Assembly: GCA_900768465.1 (NCBI GenBank)
Contig: CAAGCY010000003.1
Coordinates: 127,725-191,724 of the forward strand
DNA from: Alphaproteobacteria bacterium
GTDB taxonomy: Bacteria; Pseudomonadota; Alphaproteobacteria; CAAGCB01; CAG-977
Reading direction: 5' to 3'
DNA length: 64,000 nt
In this document: piece by piece, positions 16,751-25,558 of the stretch
How the letters are laid out: each line of letters opens with the position of its first letter
How positions within the stretch are numbered: the stretch's first letter is position 1
The notes under the pieces: model-generated
What the model was told of the DNA's origin: nothing
Database searches by the model: none
What the model saw: only the letters and a program-made list of their open reading frames with translations
Position numbers and translations under genes: made by a program

Positions 16751-18119
16751 TCAAATCCTCGGCAATCGGGTTTGCGCCCGCACGGATTCCCGCTTGGGAG
16801 TGTAAAAACACGCCCGCGCACGCCGCTTCAAACGGCGGAATGTGTTTGGCAAGCATTGCGGCGATAATGCCGCTCAACACGTCGCCGCTGCCCGCCGTTG
16901 CCAGACAAAAGCTTGTGTCCGCGTCAATCGCGGCGCGTCCGTCGGGGGCGGCGATGACGGTGTCCGCGCCTTTCAGCACCACGACGCAGCCCAACGCTTC
17001 GGCGGCGAAAAGGGCGCGGGAAAGCTTGTCGCCCGTTAAATCGGGAAACAGGCGGGAAAATTCGCCTTCGTGCGGAGTGATGACGGCGTTTGTCAGCGGG
17101 GCAAAGTCTTTGATGCAAGCCAAAGCGTCCGCGTCTGCGACAAAAGGTTTGCCCGATTTGACGACCGCTTGAAGCGCGGCTTTCGTCTTTTCGGACAATC
17201 CGAAGCCCATGCCGAACGCGATTGCCGATATTTTTTTGTCGGCGGCGGCGGCTTCAAGCGGTTCGGTCGAAACAACCAAGCCGGCCGCATCAACGCTGTA
17301 GGACAAGGCTTTTTCGGGCGCGCAGACGACTTTGACCAATCCCGCGCCGAAACGCCGCGCCGCGCCTGCCGCCAAGCGCGCCGCGCCCGTCATTTCCCCG
17401 CCCGCAACCAAAACCGCGCCGCGCGAATACTTGTGGTCGTACGGTGTCGGGGCAGGCGGGTTGAACGGCGGGTTGACGATAAAGCGGGGATGCCGGTTGG
17501 CGACGATTTCGTCCGTAATGCCGATGGGGCAGACAATCAAATCTCCGACGTATTCTTTGGCGGGGTAAAGGAAGTGCGCGGGTTTCGGACGGCAAAACGT
17601 GACGGTCAAATCCGCTTTGACGGCGGCGGAAGCGACCGCACCCGTGTCGGCGAAAACACCGCTCGGAACGTCCAAGGCGGCGACGGGAAGTTGCAAAGCG
17701 TTCAAGGCGGCGATGAAAGCCGCGGGTTCGCCCTCAATCGGGCGGGACAAGCCTATGCCGAACAAGGCGTCGACGACAACGCCTTTGAACCCGCGCAGAC
17801 AGTCGGGGGACAAGGGCGTAACAATGCCGTCGAAGCGTTCGGCGGCAAAGCGGCAGGCGGGGGACATTTTGTCCTTTTGTCCGGCAAAAGCGACCTTGAC
17901 GCTGTATCCGCGATTGCTTAAAACGCGCGCGGCGACAAAGCCGTCCGCACCGTTGTTGCCCGCGCCGCAAGCGACCAATATCGGCTGTTTTCCGTATCTT
18001 TTTGCGATTTGGCACGCGGCGGCAAAGCCCGCGTTTTCGACCAAATCGTTTTCCGGCATAATTTTTGCAATCGTTTCTTTGTCGGCGGCGTACATTTGCG
18101 CGGCGGTCAAAATTTCCAC
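16740..18119 (-). CDS. nnr: bifunctional NAD(P)H-hydrate epimerase / ADP-dependent NAD(P)H-hydrate dehydratase
   Basis: A 459-residue repair enzyme for damaged (hydrated) NADH and NADPH. The N-terminal epimerase domain (YjeF_N) shows VACGAGNNGADGFVAARVL and DALFGIGLSRPIEG. The C-terminal ribokinase-like dehydratase domain shows GEMTGAARLAAGAARRFGAG, TPHEGEFSRL and the LATAGSGDVLSGIIAAMLA signature. The start is GTG at 18119 with AAAGGAA ten bases upstream. It is divergent from nudF with a 77-base gap, so two nucleotide-cleaning genes share a control region. The first units of the GGG repeat array overlap its 3' end. Confidence 0.92.
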   Translation of the reverse strand: MEILTAAQMYAADKETIAKIMPENDLVENAGFAAACQIAKRYGKQPILVACGAGNNGADGFVAARVLSNRGYSVKVAFAGQKDKMSPACRFAAERFDGIVTPLSPDCLRGFKGVVVDALFGIGLSRPIEGEPAAFIAALNALQLPVAALDVPSGVFADTGAVASAAVKADLTVTFCRPKPAHFLYPAKEYVGDLIVCPIGITDEIVANRHPRFIVNPPFNPPAPTPYDHKYSRGAVLVAGGEMTGAARLAAGAARRFGAGLVKVVCAPEKALSYSVDAAGLVVSTEPLEAAAADKKISAIAFGMGFGLSEKTKAALQAVVKSGKPFVADADALACIKDFAPLTNAVITPHEGEFSRLFPDLTGDKLSRALFAAEALGCVVVLKGADTVIAAPDGRAAIDADTSFCLATAGSGDVLSGIIAAMLAKHIPPFEAACAGVFLHSQAGIRAGANPIAEDLIRE

Positions 18120-18196
18120 GGCAGAGATTCCTTTTTACTTTGTTAATCTTTGTCCACTATACTCCAATCGTTCAGACTTTGGGAGCATTTTGAGCC

Positions 18197-18814
18197 ATGA
18201 CGGAAAGAACGCTGAAAAACGTTGAAATTTTGGAAAAGAAAAGCCTTTACAAAAAGTTTTTCGAGGTTGACGAATATCTGATGCGCTATCCGCAGTACAA
18301 CGGTAAAATGAGCAATCCCGTCAGACGCGAAGTCATGGACAGGGGACACGCCGTCGGTATTTTGCTGTTCGATCCCGTCAGGGATAAAGTCGCTTTGGTC
18401 GAACAATTCCGCTGCGGCGTTTGTCTGAACGGCGATTATCCGTGGGTGCTGGAAATCGTTGCGGGCATGATTGACCACGAAAACGAAACGCCGCAAGAGG
18501 TCGCTTTGCGCGAAGCCGAGGAAGAAGCGGGGGCGTCGGTAACGGCGATTGAACCCATAACGCGCTATTATTCGTCGCCCGGCGGCATAACCGAAACGCT
18601 GCAGCTGTTCTGCGGGCGCGTTGATGTCGGCACTTTGCCCGCTTATGCGGGATTGGATGAGGAGGACGAAGACATTCGCATTGTCGTGATGGATGTCGCC
18701 GAAGCCGAAAAACTGGTGGCTGACGGAACAATCAACAACGGTCTTACGATTATCGCTTTGCAGTGGCTGATGCTGAACAAAGCCGCTTTGCTGAAGAAAT
18801 GGGGGGTAAAATGA
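18197..18814 (+). CDS. nudF: Nudix hydrolase, ADP-ribose pyrophosphatase type
   Basis: A 205-residue hydrolase of the ADP-ribose pyrophosphatase group, splitting ADP-ribose into AMP and ribose 5-phosphate. The Nudix box reads GMIDHENETPQEVALREAEE followed by EAGA. The REUxEExGU half is perfect, with one extra residue between the first glycine and glutamate. The upstream GVCLNGDYPWVLEIVAG strand and the downstream YYSSPGGITETLQLFCGR block fit the family. Start ATG at 18197 follows GGGAG. Its stop overlaps the following lipoprotein start by ATGA. Confidence 0.85.
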   Translation: MTERTLKNVEILEKKSLYKKFFEVDEYLMRYPQYNGKMSNPVRREVMDRGHAVGILLFDPVRDKVALVEQFRCGVCLNGDYPWVLEIVAGMIDHENETPQEVALREAEEEAGASVTAIEPITRYYSSPGGITETLQLFCGRVDVGTLPAYAGLDEEDEDIRIVVMDVAEAEKLVADGTINNGLTIIALQWLMLNKAALLKKWGVK

Positions 18815-19926
18815 ATAAAAATTTGTTGAAAATCGGAACGTTCGCGGCGCTGACTTTGACCGCCGCATGCTCGACCCCCGGCGAAACGTGGCGCAAAACC
18901 GCGACAGAGCAAGCTTTGATTTTCTGGTCGACGGGAAATTTTGAACGCGCGGTCGATTACGCGCAAAAAGCGCTGAAAGACAACCCGCAGGATGCTTACG
19001 CGCTGATGGTTGCGGGGATGTCGTACGACAGTTTGGGCTATCCCAACCAATCCAGACGGTATTACGAGGATATTCTGATGTCCGACACGACCGCCGTCGG
19101 CGTATTGTCCGCCGTTAAATCCATGCCCGCGGAAGATTTGAAAAAAGGCGCGAAAGAACGCCTGCAAATGATGGAGCTGAAAAAACGCCCGTTCGCCGTC
19201 GTCAATCCCCAAACGGGAATATCCGCCTTTGCGGAATCGCCCAAGGTTTCGCCCGCACCTGCACCTGCGCCCGCATCTGCCGTCAAAGGCGGCTTTGATA
19301 TGCTGAACGAAGGCGACCGCAATATCGTGATGCGCTTTCTGACGTTTAAACGGCTGCGCGACGAACGCTATGTAACGGAACAGGAATGGCTGAACCGCCG
19401 CACGGTCAATCTGGGCGGGCTGTTGCCTTATACTTTGACGCCTGCGGGATTGGGGCTGGATTTGCCCGCGCCCGACGGAAACGTTATTGTCGAACGGCTG
19501 GACGCTTTGCGCAACGCGTTGGAAATGCGCGCGATTACGCCGCGCGAACACGCCGCCGAACGCGAAATCATTTTGGAAGCTTTGCTGCCGTCCAATCCGT
19601 TCTACCGCATGAATCCCAAAGCGCCGCCCAAGGATATTTTGGAAGCGGCGACGGCTCTGCGCCAAGTCGAAACACTGAAAAACCTTGGATTGATTACGCC
19701 CGTTGAAGCCAAATCGGAAACGGCGGCGATTGAAAAGCTGACGTACGCCAAAATCGGCATGACGGGCGGCGGACAGGCAACGCCGACCGCGGCGAAGTGT
19801 ATTCAAAAATGCTTGAGCGCGCCCGCGACACCGTGCCCCGCCGTGTCCAAGCCCGCGCCCAAGAAAAAAGCGGTCAAGGCGAAATCCAAACCAAAGCCCA
19901 AACCGCAGACTTGTCCGTGTCCGTGA
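18811..19926 (+). CDS. TPR-containing lipoprotein of unknown function
   Basis: A 371-residue protein. A short signal ends in the lipobox LTAAC (Cys19), so it is predicted to be lipid-anchored in the envelope. Residues about 35-100 form tetratricopeptide-like helices (NFERAVDYAQKALKDNPQDAYALM). A proline/alanine linker (SPAPAPAPAS) leads to a helical domain, and the tail is very lysine/proline-rich (KPAPKKKAVKAKSK) and ends PQTCPCP. It could tether peptidoglycan or another polymer, but that is inference. I chose the ATG at 18811 in the ATGA overlap with nudF because it begins the signal peptide. A terminator follows. Confidence 0.75.
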   Translation: MNKNLLKIGTFAALTLTAACSTPGETWRKTATEQALIFWSTGNFERAVDYAQKALKDNPQDAYALMVAGMSYDSLGYPNQSRRYYEDILMSDTTAVGVLSAVKSMPAEDLKKGAKERLQMMELKKRPFAVVNPQTGISAFAESPKVSPAPAPAPASAVKGGFDMLNEGDRNIVMRFLTFKRLRDERYVTEQEWLNRRTVNLGGLLPYTLTPAGLGLDLPAPDGNVIVERLDALRNALEMRAITPREHAAEREIILEALLPSNPFYRMNPKAPPKDILEAATALRQVETLKNLGLITPVEAKSETAAIEKLTYAKIGMTGGGQATPTAAKCIQKCLSAPATPCPAVSKPAPKKKAVKAKSKPKPKPQTCPCP

Positions 19927-19929
19927 AAA

Positions 19930-19959
19930 AAAAGCCTCCGAAAAAATCGGAGGCTTTTT
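19930..19959 (+). terminator. bidirectional rho-independent terminator
   Basis: An eight-base stem GCCTCCGA/TCGGAGGC (19934-19941 with 19947-19954) closes a five-A loop. It is followed by five T on the plus strand and preceded by a run of A, so it also works on the minus strand. It ends the lipoprotein operon and the convergent beta-barrel gene. Confidence 0.9.
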
Positions 19960-19963
19960 CCTG

Positions 19964-20515
19964 TTAAAACGCGAAACGGACACCGCCGTAGAATTCGTTT
20001 GATTTGACTTTGTCGCCCAAATCCAAAAAACGATATCCGAGGTCGAACGAAATGTCTTGCGTCATATTATAGGCAACGCCCGCACCGCCGCCCCAAACGG
20101 CGCGATACAGATTGTCGCTTTTATGCCCTTTCTTTTCATGCAGACGCGACATGCCTACGCTGGCGTTGATAAACGGGGTGAACGCGCTGTCCATGTCGAT
20201 GTCGTAATAACCGTTAATCAGCAAAGTTTGGGCGCCCAGTTTATGACGTTCGCCTTTGTAGCGCCCTTTGATTTCGCCGCGGTAGGTGTATTCGCCTTCG
20301 ACACGGAAGGCATCCATTTTCGTACCGACCGCCAGCGAAGCGTCCCATGTGTTTTTGTCAATGTGGTTGTCCAGCATGGAATATCCAGCGCGAACCGCCA
20401 TATAAGGCTTTATCCCGCAGGGCTGTTCCTTGACACCGGCGTTCGCGTTCGAAACGCAAGCCGTGAAAACAAAAACGGAAGCGATGCTTCCCAACAGGAT
20501 TTTTTTCATAGACAT
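19964..20515 (-). CDS. outer-membrane beta-barrel protein
   Basis: A 183-residue secreted protein. A signal peptide (MKKILLGSIASVFVFTACVS) is followed by alternating aromatic/hydrophobic strands and a glycine-rich barrel pattern (YMAVRAGYSMLD, FYGGVRFAF). It ends in phenylalanine, the signature for BamA-mediated insertion. The pattern resembles eight-stranded OmpA/Opa-like surface barrels. A cysteine (TAC) in the signal might suggest a lipobox, but the terminal Phe and barrel repeats argue for a plain porin-like protein. GGAAG precedes the ATG. The function is unknown; related proteins include adhesins and Opacity-like antigens. Confidence 0.75.
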   Translation of the reverse strand: MSMKKILLGSIASVFVFTACVSNANAGVKEQPCGIKPYMAVRAGYSMLDNHIDKNTWDASLAVGTKMDAFRVEGEYTYRGEIKGRYKGERHKLGAQTLLINGYYDIDMDSAFTPFINASVGMSRLHEKKGHKSDNLYRAVWGGGAGVAYNMTQDISFDLGYRFLDLGDKVKSNEFYGGVRFAF

Positions 20516-20615
20516 AGTTTTCTTCCTTTCTGTTTAAATACATATATGTACTTACGGAGTTGTCGAAAAATATTTCAAAACGCCCCCTCACACCGAAATA
20601 TGTTAAGCGCTTTAT

Positions 20616-21169
20616 TCAGGAAGTCATTATGCCTTTTAAGCCAGAAAAGCCCGACTTTTTGTATATCAGCGTAATTTTTACGGGCTTTAGGTTTAAATCA
20701 GCCGCGATTCTTTTTAATAAAAAGCAGTCGATTTTTTTGTAGCTTTGAAATCCGTATTTTTTACGCAAACGCGCCCATATCGCGTTCGGATGCCGTTTTT
20801 CAAGCCGCGCCGTTTCTTTGACATAGCGGCGCAAAGCTTGAATCAGCCGATAGTCGGCTATACAACTTTCGGATGATAGGAGGCTGGTGTCAATCTTATT
20901 GCTGGAAGGTGTTACGAAAAAAAGAGAATCAGCGCGATAATGACGGCAAAATCATGGTGTTTGAACATCTTTGCACCCGTTTGCTGCATCAAACCGTGCA
21001 AAGCGATGTTGTTGTTGTCGCCCGAAACAAATAAAACGGACGACGATTTATCCGATTTTTCGGATTTGGGTATTTCTGTTTTTACAGGTTCGGACAATAG
21101 ATCGCGCAATTTTGCGAATCTGTCCTCCTGCGTTTGGGGGATGTGCCCCGGTCGATTGTCTTGAGTCAT
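20616..21169 (-). pseudogene. apparently frameshifted gene (N-part plus ORF6C-like C-part)
   Basis: Two overlapping reading frames seem to form one gene broken by a single-base slip. The first starts at the ATG at 21169 (ATGA overlap with the XRE stop), reads MTQDNRPGHIPQTQEDRFAK and ends at a TAA at 20912. The second is open from 20951 to 20616 one frame back. It contains RRYVKETARLEKRHPNAIW and KYGFQSYKKID, which resembles the ORF6C domain of phage antirepressors. A seven-T run (20923-20917 on the minus strand) lies in the overlap. Adding one T would give a 184-codon ORF. It may be a sequencing error, decay or programmed slippage. Confidence 0.5.
20912..21169 (-). CDS. 5' reading frame of the frameshifted gene
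   Basis: As read here this frame alone codes 85 residues. The N-terminus is charged (QTQEDRFAKLRDLLSEPVK), followed by VSGDNNNIALHGLMQ and a hydrophobic end (FAVIIALILFFS). If no frameshift exists it would be a small tail-anchored membrane protein. If the T7 run is one base short, the hydrophobic end continues into the ORF6C-like frame. ATGA coupling to the upstream XRE gene makes co-expression with the repressor likely in either case. Confidence 0.5.
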   Translation of the reverse strand: MTQDNRPGHIPQTQEDRFAKLRDLLSEPVKTEIPKSEKSDKSSSVLFVSGDNNNIALHGLMQQTGAKMFKHHDFAVIIALILFFS

Positions 21170-21564
21170 GCCACAGCCTCTATGACCCAATCAATGGCTT
21201 TTTGAGCGTTTTCCGCGGATTCCGACAACACTATGTCATAAACCACGGAAATAATGCGGGCAGATTGTTCTGCGGAAAAGTTCTTTTGATGCGCCGTTTC
21301 ATACTTTTTCAAAAACAGAATCGCCGATTCCAGCGCGGCTTTGCTGATTTTCAGTCCCGCCGGCGCGTTTTCGTCGTATCCGAACAGATAATTCGGTGTA
21401 ATGCCAAACGTTTCGCAGATTTTGCACAGCATTTGCGAATCGGGTTCCCGCCGGTTTTTCAAGTATTGATTTAATCGGCTTTGACTGATTCCCAGCTGAT
21501 CCGCCGCCCGCTGCTGAGTTAATCCGAGTTCGGAAAGTTTTGAATTCAAACGCTCGCCAATCAT
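21166..21564 (-). CDS. XRE-family transcriptional regulator
   Basis: A 132-residue regulator with an N-terminal helix-turn-helix (LTQQRAADQLGISQSRLNQYLKNRREP in two short blocks, residues about 15-42) of the phage-repressor type. An ITPNYLFGYDENA hinge and a helical C-terminus follow. It probably controls itself and the divergent gene at 21705. The intergenic region holds paired ATTTGTGAT repeats. It overlaps the downstream broken gene by ATGA. The repressor next to an ORF6C-like partner suggests a prophage remnant, though no other phage genes are present. Confidence 0.85.
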   Translation of the reverse strand: MIGERLNSKLSELGLTQQRAADQLGISQSRLNQYLKNRREPDSQMLCKICETFGITPNYLFGYDENAPAGLKISKAALESAILFLKKYETAHQKNFSAEQSARIISVVYDIVLSESAENAQKAIDWVIEAVA

Positions 21565-21637
21565 GAAAGGGTCCTTTGTTGATATCGAATTAACCTGATT
21601 TCATAGTGGCATACTTTATAACGAAAAAAAATAAACT

Positions 21638-21669
21638 ATTTGTGATTTACTTTGATGTCGATTTGTGAT
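21638..21669 (+). repeat. paired ATTTGTGAT direct repeats (possible XRE operator)
   Basis: The nonamer ATTTGTGAT occurs at 21638-21646 and again at 21661-21669, a 23-base period close to two helical turns, in the gap between the divergent XRE gene and the gene at 21705. Its position fits a repressor site. No binding evidence exists. Confidence 0.4.
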
Positions 21670-21704
21670 AACAAGGAAAGAGATTTCAGAAAAAGGAGGG
21701 TGCT

Positions 21705-22136
21705 ATGGAACGTCAATCGGAAATCGTAAAACTGTATGCAAAAGGAAAACTGGGCGCGTTTCCTCTGGGGACGCTGAGAATCAGGGCGGCGTTGATGCTG
21801 ATGCGCGATTATCATTTTTCGTTATTTACGCCAAAAGTAACAAGGGCGTACGACGGCGTTTGCGGCGGAAAAAACAACGGAACGTCGCGTTTTGCCGATT
21901 CTCGGCAGGATGCCGCCGATCGTTATTTGGGCGCGGTTGAAGCCGTCGGAAAGTACAAAATCTATTTGCATCACTTTTTGCGCGACGACGGAAACGTGCG
22001 CGCGTTCGTTTTGAAAAATCCGGTCTTGAACAAAGGGGCGAAAACGACGTATAAAGCCGTATACGCGGCTTTGTGCGAAATGCTGGACGCGTTGATTGTT
22101 TATTATGACGGATTGCAAACGGCGAAAGCGGGATGA
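21705..22136 (+). CDS. hypothetical protein, possibly DUF6456-like
   Basis: A 143-residue basic protein of unknown role. The C-terminal half (SRQDAADRYLGAVEAVGKYK, then a histidine-rich helix and a final AALCEMLDALIVYY helix) resembles the C-terminal domain of alphaproteobacterial DUF6456 proteins, but the helix-turn-helix usual there is not obvious. The ribosome-binding site AAGGAGG is strong. The stop overlaps the next gene by ATGA, and it is divergent from the XRE repressor, which may regulate it. The family assignment is weak. Confidence 0.55.
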   Translation: MERQSEIVKLYAKGKLGAFPLGTLRIRAALMLMRDYHFSLFTPKVTRAYDGVCGGKNNGTSRFADSRQDAADRYLGAVEAVGKYKIYLHHFLRDDGNVRAFVLKNPVLNKGAKTTYKAVYAALCEMLDALIVYYDGLQTAKAG

Positions 22137-22621
22137 AAAACTTTTTTAAAATACTTTTTTTCGGGACATCGGATGAACCGTCGATGCTGCTGCAAAAAGA
22201 CGGCAGGGGCGAATGTGTCAAAGCTCAGGCGGGATTCAGCTGGTCGCTGCTGTTCTTGTCGACTTTTTTCGGACTGCCGCTGTTGTCCCGACGGCTGTGG
22301 GGCTGGGCGGCGCTGATGTTTGCCCTGTCGACGGCGGAAATCGTCGGAATAGTCCGCCGATTGTCGGCTTTGCTGCAGGTCGTCGACATCTCTCAAATCG
22401 AAACGGCAATGCGGACAAGCTTTTGGGATGACGCCGTTGAATACACGCTTTTGCTCGGTTCGGTCGTTCTGGCGTTCAAAGGAAACGAATGGACGGTTAG
22501 AAATCTGCTGAAAAAAGGTTGGCGCTTTGTCAATCCCGATGACGAAGTGGTGCAAAAAGCCGCCGCAAAGTGGCGGTTGTCAAAGCATTACTTGAAAAAA
22601 ACGGAAAAGAAAACGGTTTAA
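22133..22621 (+). CDS. DUF2628-like small membrane protein
   Basis: A 162-residue protein with two or three hydrophobic segments (about residues 35-70 and 105-120) and a basic cytosolic C-terminus. The GNEWTVRNLLKKGWRFVNP block resembles the end of DUF2628 proteins, small inner-membrane proteins of unknown function. It is translationally coupled to the upstream gene (ATGA overlap). Its end overlaps the convergent lytic transglycosylase by four bases. Confidence 0.55.
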   Translation: MKNFFKILFFGTSDEPSMLLQKDGRGECVKAQAGFSWSLLFLSTFFGLPLLSRRLWGWAALMFALSTAEIVGIVRRLSALLQVVDISQIETAMRTSFWDDAVEYTLLLGSVVLAFKGNEWTVRNLLKKGWRFVNPDDEVVQKAAAKWRLSKHYLKKTEKKTV

Positions 22622-24585
22622 GGCTGTTTTTGCGCCGTTGCTTGCGCCCACGAATTCAGCGCTTCGTCGGGGTAATTCAGATGGCGTCTGTAAATGTGCA
22701 GATTTTCCAAAACGCGCTGAACGTAATTGCGTGTTTCGTTGAACGGAATGCGCTCAATCCAATCGACGGCGTCCAGATTTTCGTCGGGTTTGCCCAACGT
22801 TTTCACCCATTTGCGGACGTTGGTCGGTCCCGCGTTGTACGCCGCTACCGCCAAAATATACGACCCGTCAAACCGTTTGAGCATGTCGGCGAAATAAGTG
22901 CTGCCCATTTCCACGTTGAAATCGGGGTTGGAGTTCAGCATGGACGCGGAAAAAGGCTTCTTTTTTCTGCGGGCGATCTGCTTTGCCGTGGACGGCAGGA
23001 TTTGCATTAAACCGCGCGCTCCCGCAGGGCTGACGGCGTCGGTGGAAAAATTGCTTTCCTGACGGATGATGGACAGGACGATGGCTTGTTCCGCGCGTTC
23101 GTCGTGCTTCAAGTCCCAAACGGGATAGCCCAGCGATACGATATAAGTGCCGCTTGCACGGGCGCGCCGCGCGATATTGACCGCCAAATCGGGACGGCGC
23201 AAGTCTTCCGCAAAGGCGTATGCCAAAGCGGTCGTTTCATCGGAGGATTTGGAATCCGCCAGCAGCCGCGCGGCGAAAACGTCCGTCAATTCGTTTTGTT
23301 CCGCTTGTTGGGCAAGGGCGGCGATTTGGAACAATTCGTTTTGGCGGATTTTTGTCATCTGTTCCAATGTCGGGGCGTTTTCCGACGGCAAAGCGGGGAA
23401 AAATTTTTCCTTCAGCTTCTGCGCCGCCAGCTGACCGTAAATCGTCGTGATGTGTTTGGCGGATTTTTGGTACCATTTGCGGGCTTCGGATTTGTTGCCG
23501 CTTTCTTCGAACGCGCGTCCCGTCCAGTATTCGCCGCGGGCGATGCTGACGGGAGATTTTACGGCGTCAAGCATATTGGCGAAGTGTTGGCGCGCCGTTT
23601 TGTTTTTCTTTAAATCGCGCAAGGCAATCCAGCCCGCCAGCCATTCGGCGTCGGCGTATGATCCGCCCCCCGCGCTCAACGCGTGGTTTTTAACCAGAGC
23701 GTAAGCGTCTTCGGCGCGGTCGGCGTTCAGCATTTGACGCGCGATTGCGACGCGTTCGTTCCACCAGCGTTCGCCGCTTTGCGCGTCGGTCGGCGCGTTT
23801 TTCAGCAATTTGGCGGCGTCGTCGTATTTTCCCTTGTTCCTCAGCCAGCGCAGTTCATCGAACAAAAGCCCCGCGCTTTTACGCTGTTCCGCGGGCAAAT
23901 CCTTGATTTTTCGCACGGCGTGGGCGGCGTTGTTTATCAGCCCGATGCGGACGTCCGCCAGTTTGCGGGCTTCGTTGTCGATAAACGGGGCGAGCTTTGC
24001 CGCCTGTTTCGCCTTGCGTTCGTTCAGCAGCGTTTCAACGCGGGCGGCGTAATCGTGCGTGTCCAGCAAAAGGGTCAGCTTTTCTTGAACCAAAGCGGTT
24101 TCTTCGTCGGAAAGCTCGCCTTTCGCCCACAAATTGTACAGCATCGGAATGGCGCGTTCCCACTCTTTTTTCGCCATCAGCAGTTCGGCGTGTTTTAAAA
24201 CGGCGGCGGGGGAAACGGGCGGGTACTTTTTAAACCATTTTCCCAAAGCCGCGGTGTTGTTTTGCTTCAGCAAAGCGGCTTCGGCGTTGCGGCGAATCAT
24301 GTAAATGCGCGGAAAATGCGGGTTTTTTGCCATAAAGCGGGTCATGTCGTCTATGGCGACTCCGTCCGTTTTTCGGGTCAAGCGCAACCATTCGACCAGC
24401 TTGACCAGCTTTGCGTCGCTTGATTTGCGCGCCAAAGACGCGGCTTTGCCCCAATCGTCGCGCATCGCGGCGTCTACGGCGGCTTTGACGGAAGCGGTCG
24501 AGGCGGGCTTTGCGGGCGCGGCAAAGCCGTCCGCCGAAAACAGGCAGACGGTCAAACACGCAAAAATCATTCCGAAGCGCGGCAC
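22618..24585 (-). CDS. slt: soluble lytic murein transglycosylase
   Basis: A 655-residue periplasmic enzyme with a signal peptide ending at GFAAP. A long helical superhelical N-domain (repeats around residues 60-450) precedes the C-terminal lysozyme-like domain. The catalytic glutamate lies in IIRQESNFSTDAVSP, followed by GARGLMQILPSTAKQIA and the AVAAYNAGP motif. This is the Slt70 layout, which cuts glycan strands to 1,6-anhydro-MurNAc products. It is divergent from dapA with about a 100-base gap. The slt-dapA-smpB neighbourhood is common in alphaproteobacteria. Confidence 0.92.
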   Translation of the reverse strand: MPRFGMIFACLTVCLFSADGFAAPAKPASTASVKAAVDAAMRDDWGKAASLARKSSDAKLVKLVEWLRLTRKTDGVAIDDMTRFMAKNPHFPRIYMIRRNAEAALLKQNNTAALGKWFKKYPPVSPAAVLKHAELLMAKKEWERAIPMLYNLWAKGELSDEETALVQEKLTLLLDTHDYAARVETLLNERKAKQAAKLAPFIDNEARKLADVRIGLINNAAHAVRKIKDLPAEQRKSAGLLFDELRWLRNKGKYDDAAKLLKNAPTDAQSGERWWNERVAIARQMLNADRAEDAYALVKNHALSAGGGSYADAEWLAGWIALRDLKKNKTARQHFANMLDAVKSPVSIARGEYWTGRAFEESGNKSEARKWYQKSAKHITTIYGQLAAQKLKEKFFPALPSENAPTLEQMTKIRQNELFQIAALAQQAEQNELTDVFAARLLADSKSSDETTALAYAFAEDLRRPDLAVNIARRARASGTYIVSLGYPVWDLKHDERAEQAIVLSIIRQESNFSTDAVSPAGARGLMQILPSTAKQIARRKKKPFSASMLNSNPDFNVEMGSTYFADMLKRFDGSYILAVAAYNAGPTNVRKWVKTLGKPDENLDAVDWIERIPFNETRNYVQRVLENLHIYRRHLNYPDEALNSWAQATAQKQP

Positions 24586-24683
24586 GATAAGGTTGTTCCC
24601 TGAAAAAAACGATAGCTAAATTTTATTCTTGTGCTATTTTTTTAAGATACGGTTAATTAAGACAGTTTTTTAAAGGAGGCTGT

Positions 24684-25556
24684 ATGTTCAAAGGTTCTTT
24701 CACCGCTTTGATTACCCCGTTTGAAAACGGAAAAATCGACGATGCCGCGTTTGCGCGTTTGGTCAACCGCCAAATCGAACTGGGGACGGACGGTTTGGTC
24801 GTGTGCGGCACGACGGGCGAAAGCGCGACGATGACGGTCGAAGAACGCGAACATGCCATCGGGCTGTGCGTCAAAACCGCCGCGGGCAGAGTCCCCGTCA
24901 TCGCGGGAACGGGAACAAACGACACCGCCAAAACAATCGAAGCGACCGCCCGCGCGGAAGCTTTGGGCGCCGATGCCGCTTTGGTCGTAACGCCCTATTA
25001 CAACAAACCGTCGCAGGAAGGACTGTACCGCCACTTCAAAGCCGTTCATGACGCCGTCGGACTGCCGATTATTCTGTACAACGTGCCGGGACGGACGGGC
25101 GTGAATCTGGCGGTTGAAACCGTGGGGCGGTTGGCAAAGCTGCCGCGAATCGCGGGCATCAAAGACGCGACGCCCGATTTGATTCGTCCGATTCAGATTC
25201 GCCGCGTCGTTCCCGAAAGCTTTTCCGTTTTGTCGGGCGAAGACGCGACGATTGTTGCTTTTTTGGCTCACGGCGGCGACGGGTGCATTTCGGTGACCGC
25301 CAACATTGCGCCCAAAGAATGTGCGGATTTGCACAAGGCGTGGGCGCGCAAAGACTGGGCGGAAGTTGCCCGTTTGCGCGATTTGCTGCTGGATTTGCAT
25401 CAAGCGATGTTTGTCGAATCGAATCCGTGTCCCGTTAAATACGCGGCTTCGCTGCAAGGCTTCGGCGACGGGTCTTTGCGTTTGCCTTTGTGTGAAATTT
25501 CGGACGCGTCGAAACAGGTCGTCCGTTCTGCGATGAAAGCCGCTTTGGGAGAATAA
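24684..25556 (+). CDS. dapA: 4-hydroxy-tetrahydrodipicolinate synthase
   Basis: A 290-residue TIM-barrel aldolase condensing pyruvate and aspartate semialdehyde, the first step to lysine and meso-diaminopimelate. The N-terminus (MFKGSFTALITPFENGKID), GTTGESATM, the catalytic tyrosine in LYNVPGRTG and the Schiff-base lysine in GIKDATPD are all present. Length matches the family. AAGGAGG precedes the ATG. It is followed two bases later by smpB. The product feeds the meso-DAP used by the MurE half of the fusion in this window. Confidence 0.95.
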   Translation: MFKGSFTALITPFENGKIDDAAFARLVNRQIELGTDGLVVCGTTGESATMTVEEREHAIGLCVKTAAGRVPVIAGTGTNDTAKTIEATARAEALGADAALVVTPYYNKPSQEGLYRHFKAVHDAVGLPIILYNVPGRTGVNLAVETVGRLAKLPRIAGIKDATPDLIRPIQIRRVVPESFSVLSGEDATIVAFLAHGGDGCISVTANIAPKECADLHKAWARKDWAEVARLRDLLLDLHQAMFVESNPCPVKYAASLQGFGDGSLRLPLCEISDASKQVVRSAMKAALGE

Positions 25557-25558
25557 CC

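Noticed and set aside
18643..19983. A 446-codon open frame on the minus strand
   Set aside because: It lies opposite nudF and the lipoprotein and crosses a clear terminator. The protein is arginine-rich and resembles no family.
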